From Rhodospirillales bacterium (GTDB lineage Bacteria; Pseudomonadota; Alphaproteobacteria; Kiloniellales; JACOMY01), in assembly GCA_014324045.1 (NCBI GenBank), contig JACOMY010000001.1:171143-235142 (forward strand): DNA of 64,000 bases, in the 5' to 3' direction. Numbering within the stretch: position 1 is the stretch's first letter; each line of letters begins with the position of its first letter. Under the pieces are notes generated by a model. That model did no database searches and was not told the origin of the DNA. It saw nothing but the letters and a program-made list of their open reading frames with translations. This document shows positions 45,799 through 56,094 of the stretch, piece after piece. A program made the translations under genes and the position numbers.

Positions 45799-48700
45799 AT
45801 GGCACTCTCAGACTTCGTTCATCTCCGGGTTCATTCCGCCTACTCTCTGCTGGAGGGCGCGATCAGGCTGAAGGAACTGGTTGCGCGTACGGCAGCGATG
45901 GACATGCCCGCCGTCGGCGTGTGCGACACGGCCAACCTCTTCGGCGCGTTGGAGTTCGCCAATGCCGCCAAGGGCGCAGGCGTCCAGCCGATTATCGGCT
46001 GCCAGTTTCCCCTGACTCGCGAAGACGGACGGGACCCGCGCGCCGTGACGCCGCCCGACCCCGACGCTTTGGTGCTGCTGGTTCAGTCCGAGCAAGGCTA
46101 CCGCAACCTCATGGCCTTGATCAGCGAGGCCTGCCTGGAGACTGAACCGCCGCTGCAGCCGCAGCTGACACTGGGCCGCTTTGCCGGGCGGACGGAGGGC
46201 CTGCTCTGTCTGACCGGAGGGCCGGGCGGCCCGATCAACCGGCAACTCTGCCACGGGCAGGTCGAGGCAGCGGGCGTGCTGTTGGCGGAGTTGCAGACTC
46301 TTTTCCCCGGCCGGCTTTACTTGGAGCTGCAGCGCCACGATCGTGAAGAGGAGGGACAGGCCGAACCGGGCCTCTTGCGTTTCGCCTACGAGCGCGACTT
46401 GCCGCTGGTGGCCACCAACGAGGCCTTCTTCATCGAGGCATCGGTCTACGCTGCGCATGACGCGCTGCTCTGCATCGCCGACGGCAAGCACATATCGGAA
46501 GAGGATCGCCGGAAACTCACCGCGGAGCATCGGCTGAAGAGTGCTGAGGAAATGCGGGAACTCTTCGCCGACCTGCCAGAGGCGTGCGACAACACGCTGA
46601 TCGTGGCCAAACGCTGTCACTTCTTCCCCGGCCGCAGCAAAACCATCCTGCCGGCCTTCACCACAGAAGCGGGGCGCGACGAGGCGGCGGAGCTTCATGC
46701 GCAGGCCGAGGCCGGCTTGCAGCAGCGCCTGGAACGCCAGGTCTTCGGCGAGGAGGCTGACGAGGAGGCCCGCAAGGCCTTAGCTGAGCCCTATTGGTCG
46801 CGCTTGACGCATGAGTTGGATGTTATCGTCACCATGGGTTTCCCCGGCTACTTCCTGATCGTCGCTGACTTTATCAAGTGGGCGAAACGGCAAGGCATTC
46901 CGGTGGGGCCGGGGCGTGGATCTGGCGCCGGCTCGGTGGTCGCCTGGGCGCTTACCATCACCGATCTCGATCCCCTACGCTGGGGGCTGCTGTTCGAGCG
47001 CTTCCTGAATCCTGAGCGCGTCTCCATGCCGGACTTCGATGTGGACTTCTGTCAGGATCGCCGCGACGAGGTGATCCGTTATGTCCAAGACAAGTACGGC
47101 CACGACCGCGTCGCCCAGATTATCACCTTCGGAAAGCTGCAGGCCCGCGCTGTGCTGCGCGATGTCGGGCGCGTGCTGCAGATGCCCTACGGCCAGGTCG
47201 ACAAACTCTGCAAGCTGGTGCCCAACAACCCGGCCAATCCCGTCACTTTGCAGCAGGCCATCGACGGCGAGCCGCAGCTGCAAGCCCAGATCCAGAGTGA
47301 GCAGAGGGTTGCCGAACTCACCGATATCGCGCTTAAGCTGGAAGGGCTCTACCGCCACGCCTCGACCCATGCCGCTGGCGTGGTGATCGGCGACAGGCCG
47401 CTGCAGGAGTTGATCCCGCTCTACCGCGACCCGCGCTCCGATATGCAGGTCACTCAGTTCAATATGAAGTACGTCGAAGAAGCGGGCCTGGTGAAGTTCG
47501 ATTTCCTGGGCCTTAAGACCTTGACCGTGATTGCCGAGGCGCAGGCCCTGATCCGGCGCAAGCAGCCCGACTTCAACATCGACCGCGTACCACTGGACGA
47601 TGCGGAGACCTTCCGCATGCTGACCAGGGCCGATACGGTCGGCGTGTTCCAGTTGGAATCCTCGGGCATGCGCGACGTGCTTAAGCGTCTGCGTCCCGAC
47701 CGCTTCGAGGACATCATCGCCGTCGTGGCGCTCTACCGTCCGGGGCCGATGGACAACATCCCCAGCTACATCCGCCGCAAGCACGGGGAGGAGGAACCGA
47801 ACTACTTGCATCCCCTGTTGGAGGACATCCTGAAGGAGACCTTCGGGATCATGATCTACCAGGAGCAGGTGATGCAGATCGCACAGGTGCTGTCGGGTTA
47901 CAGCCTTGGCAGCGCCGATCTGCTGCGCCGTGCCATGGGCAAGAAGATCAAGGCGGAAATGGACGCCCAGAAGATAACTTTCATCGAGGGCGCCGTCGCC
48001 CGCGACGTAAAAGCGGCCAAGGCCGAGCAGATCTTCGATCAGGTCGCCAAATTCGCGGGCTACGGTTTCAACAAGAGCCATGCCGCCGCCTATGCCTTGA
48101 TCGCCTATCAGACCGCTTATTTGAAGGCTAAGTTTCCGGCGGAGTTTCTCGCCGCCTCCATGACCCTGGATCTGGGCAACACCGACAAGCTGAATGTTTT
48201 TCGCCAAGAACTGCAGCGGCTTCAGGTGAATCTCTTGCCGCCGGACATCAACTGCTCCGACAGCGTCTTCAAGGTAGAACCCGATGGCGAAGACAAACAA
48301 GCCATCCGCTATGCCCTGGGTGCTTTGAAGAACGTCGGCGCCAGCGCCATGAAGGGGTTGATCGAGGAACGCAGCGAGGGCGGGCCCTTTCGAGACCTGG
48401 GCGATTTTGCGGAAAGGCTGGATCCCAAACAGGTCAATAAGCGCAGTCTGGAGTCGCTCTCTGCGGCCGGTGCCTTCGACAGCCTCTCAGGCAACCGTCG
48501 GCAACTCTTCGAGGGCGCCGACGTTCTGATGCGCCATGCCAGCGCGGCTGCCGAAGCGCGGACCTCGGCGCAGGTCTCGCTGTTCGATGGCGACAGTATG
48601 GTCGCGCCGCCGCCTAAGCTCCCGGATGTCGCCGACTGGTCGCCGCTGGAACGTCTGCAGCATGAGTTTACGGCGATCGGCTTTTATTTGTCAGCTCATC

Positions 48701-49263
48701 CACTGGACAGTTTTAAGAGTTCTCTGAAGCGCTTGGGTGTGGTCTTGCAGGCGGATCTGGCTGGAGTGGCAAAGCTCGCTCCGGGCCGGCGTAAGGTCGC
48801 CGGCATTCTGGTGGGCAAGCAGGAACGCCGGGCCAAAAGTGGCAACAAGTTCGCCTTTGTCCAGCTCTCCGATCCTTCTGGTGTCTTCGAGGTTGTACTC
48901 TTCGCCGAAGTGCTCTCGCACACTCGTGAGCTCTTGGATTCGGGTGAGCCATTGCTGGTCACGGTGAATCTGGGCGGCGAGGGCGATGAGATACGCATGA
49001 CGGTGCAGGACGTCGAGCTGCTGGAGAAGGCAGCCGCCAACGCTGCCCTAGGCATCAAGGTTTTTGTCTCCAAAGTTGATCCGCTTGCCCCGTTGAAAGC
49101 GCTGCTGGAACGCCAGGGAAAAGGCCAAGGACGCGTTTCGGTCGTGCTGGATCTGGCGCCAGGGGAGGAATTGGAGTTCGATCTGGGCGGACACTTCAAT
49201 CTCACTTCGGACAGTCAGCGTGCGGTCAAGAACCTGCCGGGTGTCGTCGTCGAAGATCTCTAG
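45799..49263 (+). CDS. dnaE: DNA polymerase III subunit alpha
   Basis: Catalytic subunit of the replicative polymerase. The 1154-residue protein has the PHP domain at the N-terminus (VHLRVHSAYSLLEGAI), the polymerase palm with PDFDVDF (about 410-416) and the third catalytic Asp further on. It also has GRGSGAGSVVAWAL, the tandem helix-hairpin-helix region and a C-terminal OB-fold (about 980-1060; AGILVGKQERRAKSGNKFAF). It is the DnaE1 type. The ATG follows GAGAAGG a little upstream. The order lolC-lolD-dnaE is conserved except for the three-gene insertion here. Confidence 0.97.
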   Translation: MALSDFVHLRVHSAYSLLEGAIRLKELVARTAAMDMPAVGVCDTANLFGALEFANAAKGAGVQPIIGCQFPLTREDGRDPRAVTPPDPDALVLLVQSEQGYRNLMALISEACLETEPPLQPQLTLGRFAGRTEGLLCLTGGPGGPINRQLCHGQVEAAGVLLAELQTLFPGRLYLELQRHDREEEGQAEPGLLRFAYERDLPLVATNEAFFIEASVYAAHDALLCIADGKHISEEDRRKLTAEHRLKSAEEMRELFADLPEACDNTLIVAKRCHFFPGRSKTILPAFTTEAGRDEAAELHAQAEAGLQQRLERQVFGEEADEEARKALAEPYWSRLTHELDVIVTMGFPGYFLIVADFIKWAKRQGIPVGPGRGSGAGSVVAWALTITDLDPLRWGLLFERFLNPERVSMPDFDVDFCQDRRDEVIRYVQDKYGHDRVAQIITFGKLQARAVLRDVGRVLQMPYGQVDKLCKLVPNNPANPVTLQQAIDGEPQLQAQIQSEQRVAELTDIALKLEGLYRHASTHAAGVVIGDRPLQELIPLYRDPRSDMQVTQFNMKYVEEAGLVKFDFLGLKTLTVIAEAQALIRRKQPDFNIDRVPLDDAETFRMLTRADTVGVFQLESSGMRDVLKRLRPDRFEDIIAVVALYRPGPMDNIPSYIRRKHGEEEPNYLHPLLEDILKETFGIMIYQEQVMQIAQVLSGYSLGSADLLRRAMGKKIKAEMDAQKITFIEGAVARDVKAAKAEQIFDQVAKFAGYGFNKSHAAAYALIAYQTAYLKAKFPAEFLAASMTLDLGNTDKLNVFRQELQRLQVNLLPPDINCSDSVFKVEPDGEDKQAIRYALGALKNVGASAMKGLIEERSEGGPFRDLGDFAERLDPKQVNKRSLESLSAAGAFDSLSGNRRQLFEGADVLMRHASAAAEARTSAQVSLFDGDSMVAPPPKLPDVADWSPLERLQHEFTAIGFYLSAHPLDSFKSSLKRLGVVLQADLAGVAKLAPGRRKVAGILVGKQERRAKSGNKFAFVQLSDPSGVFEVVLFAEVLSHTRELLDSGEPLLVTVNLGGEGDEIRMTVQDVELLEKAAANAALGIKVFVSKVDPLAPLKALLERQGKGQGRVSVVLDLAPGEELEFDLGGHFNLTSDSQRAVKNLPGVVVEDL

Positions 49264-49614
49264 TGCCTGCTCTCCCACGCAAGCAGCAACGCAGGGGCAT
49301 TCAAAAGGCTATGTATCCCATCGATTTTGCATGCTGTTCTAGGATTACGGCTGGTGGGGTGACGGTCCTGGCGGCGATTGCGAGGGCTACGACTATCCCG
49401 ATCATAGCTGCGGGTACTAGAGGGTTTCTACAAGGAACTCTTCCTCTGCCTTTAGGCAGCGAGGGTCGAGAACGAAGAGCGCTTTGGGTCAGGCAGGGCT
49501 TTGCAGAAGGGCCGAGATGGAGCTTGCATTCTGCGAAGCTTTCTCTTACGGATTTTCATCGTTAACTAACACGCGGGGTATGCGTGGGCCGCGGCAAATT
49601 CCTCGTGCCAGACG
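49264..49614. other. dnaE-rpsB intergenic region
   Basis: 351 bp of mixed composition with no protein I recognise. A promoter for rpsB is expected here; I could not settle on a convincing -35/-10 pair. Confidence 0.4.
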
Positions 49615-49666
49615 CTCCGGTGGCGGACCCGTTGGTTCGCCAAGACCCGCGGAGGCATAACCGGAG
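49615..49666 (+). promoter_or_regulatory. structured rpsB leader, possible S2 autoregulatory site
   Basis: CTCCGGT (49615-49621) pairs perfectly with ACCGGAG (49660-49666), closing a domain that contains TTGG-TTCG-CCAA (49632-49643), a 4-bp stem with a UUCG loop. The 3' strand of the outer stem includes the likely ribosome site GGAG, 10 bp from the rpsB ATG. Pairing would hide the site, as in ribosomal-protein feedback leaders. The structure is seen; the regulatory role is inferred. Confidence 0.45.
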
Positions 49667-49675
49667 AAGACTGAC

Positions 49676-50575
49676 ATGCCTGTCCCTGACGTTTCTATGC
49701 GTCAGCTCCTCGAAGCTGGCGTTCATTTCGGCCACACCACGCGGCGCTGGAATCCGCGTATGGCTCCCTACATCTTCGGCGAGCGCAACGGCGTTCATAT
49801 TCTGGACCTGCAGCAGACCGTGCCGCTGTTCCACCAAGCGCTTCTGGCCGTACGAGACGTGGTCGCCAACGGCGGTCGCGTGCTCTTCGTCGGTACCAAG
49901 CGCCAGGCTGCCGAAAAGGTAGCTGAGGCAGCCAGCGGCTGCGGGCAGTACTATGTCAATCACCGCTGGCTCGGCGGCATGTTGACCAACTGGAAGACGA
50001 TCAACCAGTCGATCCGCCGCCTGAAGGATTTGGAGGCTCGCATGGAGGGCGAAGTCGGCGGTCTCACCAAACGCGAGCTTCTGACCCTGACTCGCCAGCA
50101 CGAGAAGTTGGAGAAGGCGCTGGGCGGCATTAAGGAGATGGGCGGCCTGCCGAATCTCCTCTTCATCATCGACACCAATAAGGAGCATCTGGCAGTCGGT
50201 GAAGCCAATCGTCTGGGCATCCCGGTAGTCGGTGTTCTCGACTCCAACAGCAACCCAGAGGGGGTGAACTTCCCGATTCCGGGTAACGACGACGCCATCC
50301 GCGCGATCGCACTCTACTGCGACTCCATCGCCGAGGCAGTGCTTGATGGTATCCAGCAGGAAATGGTGCGCTCCGGCGTCGACATCGGGGCTGCAGACCT
50401 GCCGCTGGAGGCTCTGCGTGAAGAGGACAGGGAGGGCGAATCGGTCGAACTTGAGAACGCGGTGACCGAGGCGGAGATCCCGGCCGAGACCGGCGAATCC
50501 GAGGGCGTTGCGGACGCCAAAACCGCTGAGGCGAGCGAAGAGACCAAGGGACCGTCGGTCGGTTCTGGACCATAG
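49676..50575 (+). CDS. rpsB: 30S ribosomal protein S2
   Basis: Small-subunit protein that binds S1 and the 16S head. The first 235 residues are the usual S2 ([62 protein letters not shown]). The protein continues to 299 residues with an acidic, Glu-rich tail from about 245. Tails of this kind occur in several alphaproteobacteria; no function is known. First gene of the translation-factor cluster. Confidence 0.97.
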   Translation: MPVPDVSMRQLLEAGVHFGHTTRRWNPRMAPYIFGERNGVHILDLQQTVPLFHQALLAVRDVVANGGRVLFVGTKRQAAEKVAEAASGCGQYYVNHRWLGGMLTNWKTINQSIRRLKDLEARMEGEVGGLTKRELLTLTRQHEKLEKALGGIKEMGGLPNLLFIIDTNKEHLAVGEANRLGIPVVGVLDSNSNPEGVNFPIPGNDDAIRAIALYCDSIAEAVLDGIQQEMVRSGVDIGAADLPLEALREEDREGESVELENAVTEAEIPAETGESEGVADAKTAEASEETKGPSVGSGP

Positions 50576-50773
50576 TAACGGACCGTGGCATCGCCCATCG
50601 GCGGGGCGTCGCAAGATCGTAACGCTTTTGCTCTAGACCGAGGTGATCGAGGACGAAACGCATTGCGAGCCGGACTCCAGGGTCCAAAGTGAAGCTGTTT
50701 GCAGCGAGGGTTCAGCCTGTTATTGCTGTCGCTGCATCTTTGCCGATGGTAGACTTTGAAGAGGAAGAGGATA

Positions 50774-51703
50774 ATGGCCCAGATTACCGCTGCGCTGGTC
50801 AAGGAGTTGCGCGAGAAGACCGGTGCTGGCATGATGGATTGCAAGAAAGCCCTGACCAAGAACGATGGTGACGTCGAGTCTGCCGTCGACTGGCTACGTA
50901 AGAAGGGTCTCGCAGCCGCCGCTAAAAAGTCCGGCCGTGTGGCGGTCGAGGGGCTGATCGCGGTGGCCACTCAGGGCGTAAGCGGTGCCGTGGTCGAGAT
51001 CAATTCCGAGACCGATTTCGTTGCACGCAACCAAACCTTTCAAGACTTCGCGCGCAAGGCTGCGGAGGTCGTCCTCGCGGGGGCCGATTCGGTCGAGGCC
51101 CTGACCACTGCCGACTATCCCGGTGCTGGGCATGCCGTGTCGGAAGAGATGACCAAGCTGATAGCCACCATTGGTGAGAATATGGTCCTGCGACGGGCTG
51201 CGCGTCTCGGCGTCGACAAGGGCGTGGTCGCCAGCTACGTGCACAATCAGACTGCACCTGGGCTCGGCAAAATCGCTGTTTTGGTTGCGCTGAAATCGGC
51301 TGGCGATCCGGAGAAACTGCAAGCTTTCGGCCGGCAATTGGCTATGCATGTTGCCGCCGCCTCGCCGCAGGCCGTCTCTCCTGCTGACGTCGATCAGGGC
51401 GCCGTCGAACGCGAGCGTGCCGTTCTGAGTGATCAGGCGAAAGCCAGTGGCAAGCCGGAGGCGATTATTGCCAAGATGGTTGAGGGTCGGCTGCGGAAGT
51501 ACTACGAAGATGTCTGCCTACTGGAGCAGGTCTTCGTGATCGACGGCGAGAGCCGGGTGAAGAAGGCCGTCGAGGCTTTCGGTAAGGATATAGGCAGCCC
51601 GGTCGAGGTGACTGCCTTCCTGCGCATGCAGTTGGGCGAAGGTATCAAGAAACGGGAAGACGACTTCGTCGCCGAAGTGGCCGCGACAGCCGGTCTCGGC
51701 TAA
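50774..51703 (+). CDS. tsf: translation elongation factor Ts
   Basis: Nucleotide exchange factor for EF-Tu. The 309 residues start with a UBA-like domain holding [16 protein letters not shown] (family signature) and include [11 protein letters not shown]. The core and dimerisation regions are full length. ATG 50774 is preceded by AGAGGAAGAGGAT; a start at ATG 50756 would add six residues. 198 bp separate it from rpsB, with no gene or terminator that I can see. Confidence 0.97.
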   Translation: MAQITAALVKELREKTGAGMMDCKKALTKNDGDVESAVDWLRKKGLAAAAKKSGRVAVEGLIAVATQGVSGAVVEINSETDFVARNQTFQDFARKAAEVVLAGADSVEALTTADYPGAGHAVSEEMTKLIATIGENMVLRRAARLGVDKGVVASYVHNQTAPGLGKIAVLVALKSAGDPEKLQAFGRQLAMHVAAASPQAVSPADVDQGAVERERAVLSDQAKASGKPEAIIAKMVEGRLRKYYEDVCLLEQVFVIDGESRVKKAVEAFGKDIGSPVEVTAFLRMQLGEGIKKREDDFVAEVAATAGLG

Positions 51704-51916
51704 GGCTAGTTGCCGTTCTTTAATCTCTAGCGAGGCCCAATAGGATCTCGCCACGCAGTTCTTGCTTGGCATAACTTCTTCCGCTCCGCCAAAAACGGGG
51801 ATCTGCGTATCAGCAACGCGCGCGTTCTCGTGCTGCTGCTTTAATGTGAACTAGACGAGGCGCGTGCCGGCGAGGCTGCCGACATGCTAAGGGGTTCAAG
51901 GAATGGTAGGCCGACA

Positions 51917-52636
51917 ATGACAGTGCCGCCGGACTATCAGCGAGTTTTGTTGAAGATCTCCGGGGAAGCCCTTATGGGCAACCAGGGCTACGGCATTGAC
52001 AGTGCAACGCTCCGCCGTATTGCTGGCGATGTCCGGGAGGTGCATGCCACAGGCAAGGAGATCGCACTCGTGGTCGGCGGCGGTAATATCTATCGCGGTG
52101 TTGGTAGGACTGCCCAAGGGCTGGATCGTGCCACGGGGGACTACATGGGCATGCTGGCGACCGTCATGAACGCGCTGGCGCTGCAGAATGCCTTGGAGAG
52201 CCTTTCGGTGCCGACGCGGGTACAGTCGGCTCTTCCCATTACCTCGGTCGCAGAGCCTTACATCAGGCGTCGGGCCCAGCGCCATATGGAACGTGGCCGC
52301 GTGGTTATCTTCGCCGCCGGTACAGGCAACCCTTTTTTCACCACCGACACCGCTGCTGCATTGCGCGCATCGGAAATGGGATGCGAACTTCTGCTGAAGG
52401 GGACCAAGGTGGATGGCATCTACGATTCCGATCCCAACCAGAACCCCGACGCCGTTCGCTACGAGACCTTAGGATACACCGAAGCCTTGACAAGACAACT
52501 CGGGGTGATGGACGCAACCGCCTTGGCCTTGGCGAGTGACAACCATATACCCATCGTGGTGTTCTCGATCCTCGAGCCGGGCGGCTTTCATAGGGTGCTC
52601 CGTGGCGAAGAGAAGAGCACCTTGGTACAAGACTAA
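51917..52636 (+). CDS. pyrH: UMP kinase
   Basis: Phosphorylates UMP to UDP, essential for pyrimidine nucleotide supply. The 239-residue amino-acid-kinase fold includes [40 protein letters not shown] and [16 protein letters not shown] 51917 gives the standard N-terminus. A 213-bp gap from tsf shows no other gene. frr follows 12 bp after. Confidence 0.97.
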   Translation: MTVPPDYQRVLLKISGEALMGNQGYGIDSATLRRIAGDVREVHATGKEIALVVGGGNIYRGVGRTAQGLDRATGDYMGMLATVMNALALQNALESLSVPTRVQSALPITSVAEPYIRRRAQRHMERGRVVIFAAGTGNPFFTTDTAAALRASEMGCELLLKGTKVDGIYDSDPNQNPDAVRYETLGYTEALTRQLGVMDATALALASDNHIPIVVFSILEPGGFHRVLRGEEKSTLVQD

Positions 52637-52648
52637 GGGAGACGATCG

Positions 52649-53206
52649 GTGGCGGACCCAGACCTAGACAACCTTGAACGGCGCATGGACAGCGCGGTCG
52701 ATGTACTGAAGAAAGAGTTGGCCAGTTTGCGGGCCGGGCGCGCCTCAACCAACCTGCTGGAAGCCATCACGGTCAAAGCCTACGGGGCCGCCATGCCGCT
52801 GAACCAAGTTGGCACTGTGTCCGTGCTTGAGGCACAGACCCTGGGCGTCAACGTTTGGGACAAGTCTCTAGTCGCAGCCGTCGACAAAGCCATTCGTGAG
52901 GCGGGTCTTGGACTCAATCCTGCCACCAGCGGTCAGTTAGTTCGCATTCCCATTCCGGCGCTCAGCACTGAGCGGCGGCAAGAACTAACCAAAGTCGCAG
53001 GGAGGTATGCAGAACAGGCCCGGGTGGCGGTGCGCAACGTACGTCGCGACGGCATGGAGCTTCTGAAGGATATGGAGAAAGGTGGTGACCTCTCCGAGGA
53101 CGAACATCGTCTCTGGGCGGACGAAGTACAGGGCCTGACCGATAGACACGTGAAGACCGTCGATGAAACCCTGGCGCGTAAAGAAGCGGAGATCATGCAG
53201 GTCTAG
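52649..53206 (+). CDS. frr: ribosome recycling factor
   Basis: Releases ribosomes from mRNA after termination together with EF-G. The 185 residues have the three-helix bundle and hinge domain: [14 protein letters not shown] near residue 27, and [14 protein letters not shown] and the C-terminal helix ending KEAEIMQV. The start codon is GTG with GGGAGACGATCG upstream. Confidence 0.96.
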   Translation: MADPDLDNLERRMDSAVDVLKKELASLRAGRASTNLLEAITVKAYGAAMPLNQVGTVSVLEAQTLGVNVWDKSLVAAVDKAIREAGLGLNPATSGQLVRIPIPALSTERRQELTKVAGRYAEQARVAVRNVRRDGMELLKDMEKGGDLSEDEHRLWADEVQGLTDRHVKTVDETLARKEAEIMQV

Positions 53207-53269
53207 CGATCTTAAGGCCCTTGGGGTCTGGCCGACCTTGCGACGCAACGCGCGGGAGAGCTTTGATAG

Positions 53270-54007
53270 GTGAGCGCGCTCAGCATTGCTTCAAACGGCG
53301 AGGATCCGGGTCTGCATGTGGCCATTATCATGGACGGTAACGGTCGTTGGGCGGAACGCTACGGCCTGCCGCGCACGGCCGGCCATCGTAAGGGTGCGGA
53401 GGCGGTCCGTCGGAGCGTCGAGGCGGCGGTCGAGCTGGGCCTCGATACCTTAACGCTTTTCGGCTTTTCGTCGGAGAACTGGAAACGTCCACTGGGCGAG
53501 ATCTCGGACCTGATGGCGCTGCTGCGCTTCTATCTTAAGAGCGAGATCGACGAGTTGCATCGCCAAAAGGTGCGGTTGTCGGTGATTGGAGAGCGCGAGC
53601 GGCTCCCCGACGATGTTACTGCACTCATCGCGGCAGCCGAACGGCGTACTTCAGGCAACGGCCGGTTGCTTCTACAAGTGGCGCTGAGTTATGGTGCGCG
53701 TCAAGAGATCGTGTCGGCAGCCCGGGCGTTGGCGCAGCGGGTGGTACGCGGCGAGTTACGTCCTGAAGACATCGATGAAGACGCTGTCTCGACGCACCTC
53801 TTCACTGCCGCTGTTCGCGATCCTGATCTGATCTTGCGGACCTCGGGTGAGCAGCGACTATCCAACTTCCTGCTTTGGCAGTCGGCCTACAGCGAGTTGG
53901 TTTTCATCGATAAGCTCTGGCCCGACTTCGGTCGCGACGACCTGGCCGCTGCCGTTGCGGAGCTGCAGTCTCGAGAGCGTCGGTTTGGTGCCCTCGCTAC
54001 CGCTTGA
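53270..54007 (+). CDS. uppS: undecaprenyl diphosphate synthase (cis-prenyltransferase)
   Basis: Makes the C55 isoprenoid carrier for cell-wall and O-antigen synthesis. The 245-residue protein shows HVAIIMDGNGRWA (catalytic Asp), LFGFSSENWKRP and the C-terminal DLILRTSGEQRLSNFLLWQS signature. The GTG start at 53270 is preceded by AGAGCTTTGATAGG. The 3' end is followed 4 bp later by cdsA. Confidence 0.96.
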   Translation: MSALSIASNGEDPGLHVAIIMDGNGRWAERYGLPRTAGHRKGAEAVRRSVEAAVELGLDTLTLFGFSSENWKRPLGEISDLMALLRFYLKSEIDELHRQKVRLSVIGERERLPDDVTALIAAAERRTSGNGRLLLQVALSYGARQEIVSAARALAQRVVRGELRPEDIDEDAVSTHLFTAAVRDPDLILRTSGEQRLSNFLLWQSAYSELVFIDKLWPDFGRDDLAAAVAELQSRERRFGALATA

Positions 54008-54011
54008 CGGG

Positions 54012-54794
54012 ATGGGTTGGGGCCTGCGCCGACGCCTCATCTCGTCCCTCCTGCTGGTACCGCCGGTTTTAGCTGCGGTGATTTTGGGCAGGCCTTGGTC
54101 GTTCTTGCTCTTGTTGGTTTTGATCGTCGTCCTCTCATGGGAATGGACACGGTTGACGCAAGGACTTTTCCTGCCGGCCTCCGGTATCGCCTTAATGGCA
54201 ACGATCTGTCTGGGGGTGAGCCTGGCCGGCCTGGATCTCTGGTTGACGGCGCTGCTAGCACTATTGGCTGGCGGCAGTGCGTCCGGATTACTGGTTTCGG
54301 GACGGCGCTGGCAGGGTGTTTGGCAATTGCTGGGGAGCTTCTATCTGGGCGGCGCCTGCCTTGCTCTCTATTACCTGCGCGAGGTAGAGTCGCAAGGACT
54401 GGATTGGACGCTTTGGCTGCTGGCAATCGTGTGGACCGTGGATGTCTTCGCCTACATGGTGGGCAAAAGTGTCGGCGGCTGGAAGCTCTGGCCCTCCGTA
54501 TCGCCGAAGAAGACTTGGGCCGGCCTTGCCGGCGGCACGGCCGCCGGTACCTTGGTCGGGCTTTGCGGCAGCTTCTGGCTACTGCCCCATCCCCACTGGC
54601 AGTTAGCGCTCGCAGCAGGTCTCTTAAGCTTGGTAGTGCAAAGTGGGGATTTGGTGGAATCGGCCTTGAAGAGGAAGTTTGGCGTGAAGGATGCCAGCGC
54701 CCTTATTCCGGGGCATGGCGGGCTCATGGACCGTGTAGACGGTTTGCTGCCGGCGGCCGTAGCGCTGGCGATCGCGCTGTGGCTCGGCGCTTGA
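54012..54794 (+). CDS. cdsA: phosphatidate cytidylyltransferase
   Basis: Makes CDP-diacylglycerol for phospholipid synthesis in the inner membrane. From ATG 54012 it has 260 residues with seven or eight hydrophobic helices and the C-terminal CDS signature SALKRKFGVKDASALIPGHG followed by GLMDRVDGL. A GTG at 53988, inside uppS, would add eight residues; neither start has a strong ribosome site. Confidence 0.94.
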   Translation: MGWGLRRRLISSLLLVPPVLAAVILGRPWSFLLLLVLIVVLSWEWTRLTQGLFLPASGIALMATICLGVSLAGLDLWLTALLALLAGGSASGLLVSGRRWQGVWQLLGSFYLGGACLALYYLREVESQGLDWTLWLLAIVWTVDVFAYMVGKSVGGWKLWPSVSPKKTWAGLAGGTAAGTLVGLCGSFWLLPHPHWQLALAAGLLSLVVQSGDLVESALKRKFGVKDASALIPGHGGLMDRVDGLLPAAVALAIALWLGA

Positions 54795-54816
54795 GATAGT
54801 TGAAAGGTAAAGTAGC

Positions 54817-56031
54817 GTGACCCTGGACGAGGGAAGAAAGCATCCGGGCGCCGGGGTGAGAGAGCCTAGACGCTTGACGATTCTAGGCTCTACGGGCTCC
54901 ATCGGACAAAGCACGCTCAACCTGGTACAGCGCAATCGAAACATCTACAGTCTGGTCGCCCTGACCGCGGGAACGCGGGTCAAGGCTCTGGCGGAGCAGG
55001 CGCGTCTCTTGCGCCCCGAAGTGGCCGTGATCGCCGATGCGCGGCTCTACGGCGAGCTGAAGGAAGCCCTGGCTGGCACTGGTGTGGAAGCTGCAGCCGG
55101 CGATGCGGCAGTCTGTGAGGCGGCGCGCCGGCCCAGCGATTGGTGCATGGCGGCAATCGTGGGCGCAGACGGTTTGCGCCCGACCCTTGCGGCGGTTGAA
55201 CAGGGCAAGGTCGTCGCCTTCGCCAATAAGGAGACCCTGGTCTGTGCTGGCGAGATAGTCATGCGGCGCGTTGCCGAGAGTGGCGCGACCCTATTGCCGG
55301 TGGATTCCGAGCACAATGCCATCTTCCAGGTCTTCGATTCCGAGCGCCCCGGGGACATCGAGAGAATTATCCTTACGGCGTCGGGTGGCCCATTCCGCGA
55401 ACTTTCCCTCTCAGAGATGGCCGACAAGACATCGGAACAGGCGGTTGCCCATCCCAACTGGAGCATGGGCGCCAAGATCTCGGTCGATTCGGCAACCATG
55501 ATGAACAAGGGGCTCGAACTGATCGAGGCGGGCCACCTGTTCGATTTCCCCTCCAAGGCGATCGAGATCTTGGTGCACCCGCAGTCGATCATTCACTCGA
55601 TGGTCGCGTATCAGGACGGATCTGTTCTGGCACAGCTGGGATCGCCGGATATGCGCACCCCGATTGCCCATGCCTTGGCTTGGCCGCACCGCATGGAGGC
55701 GCCAGTAGCGCGTCTTAATCTCGTTGAGATTGCGAAGTTAACCTTCGAGAATCCTGATTCTAAAAGATTTCCAGCTTTGAGCTTGGCCCGTACTGCAATG
55801 GAGAAAGGTGGCATTCTGCCTCTGGCCCTCAACGCGGCAAACGAGGTGGCTGTTGCGGCCTTTTTGCGTCGCGAGATCGGTTTTCTCGATATCGCCGCAG
55901 TGGTGGAGGAGACTATGGAACGCATGCCCGAGGTTGCGGCCGATAGCCTTGGGGAGATTCTTATAGCAGACAAAGAAGCCCGCCGCTTGGCACAAGCGGC
56001 GAGTGAGGGGCATCGTCTGGCGGCACAATAG
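54817..56031 (+). CDS. dxr: 1-deoxy-D-xylulose 5-phosphate reductoisomerase
   Basis: Second step of the MEP isoprenoid route, supplying the precursors for UppS. The 404 residues have the NADPH motif LGSTGSIGQSTLNLV (about 24-38), the metal and substrate site LPVDSEHNAIFQ, HPNWSMGAKISVDSATMMNKGLE split across the active site, and a C-terminal four-helix domain. Start is GTG 54817, which gives a slightly long N-terminus (about 20 residues before the first strand). Confidence 0.96.
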   Translation: MTLDEGRKHPGAGVREPRRLTILGSTGSIGQSTLNLVQRNRNIYSLVALTAGTRVKALAEQARLLRPEVAVIADARLYGELKEALAGTGVEAAAGDAAVCEAARRPSDWCMAAIVGADGLRPTLAAVEQGKVVAFANKETLVCAGEIVMRRVAESGATLLPVDSEHNAIFQVFDSERPGDIERIILTASGGPFRELSLSEMADKTSEQAVAHPNWSMGAKISVDSATMMNKGLELIEAGHLFDFPSKAIEILVHPQSIIHSMVAYQDGSVLAQLGSPDMRTPIAHALAWPHRMEAPVARLNLVEIAKLTFENPDSKRFPALSLARTAMEKGGILPLALNAANEVAVAAFLRREIGFLDIAAVVEETMERMPEVAADSLGEILIADKEARRLAQAASEGHRLAAQ

Positions 56032-56094
56032 CTTTGCCGGTCGTATGAGGAGTGTTGCGGTGTTACCTGTTTTGCTGTTCGGGAGGGCGCTGAC

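Noticed and set aside
46975..48300. 441-codon minus-strand frame inside dnaE
   Set aside because: Antisense shadow of the polymerase domain, caused by third-position G/C bias; no protein features.
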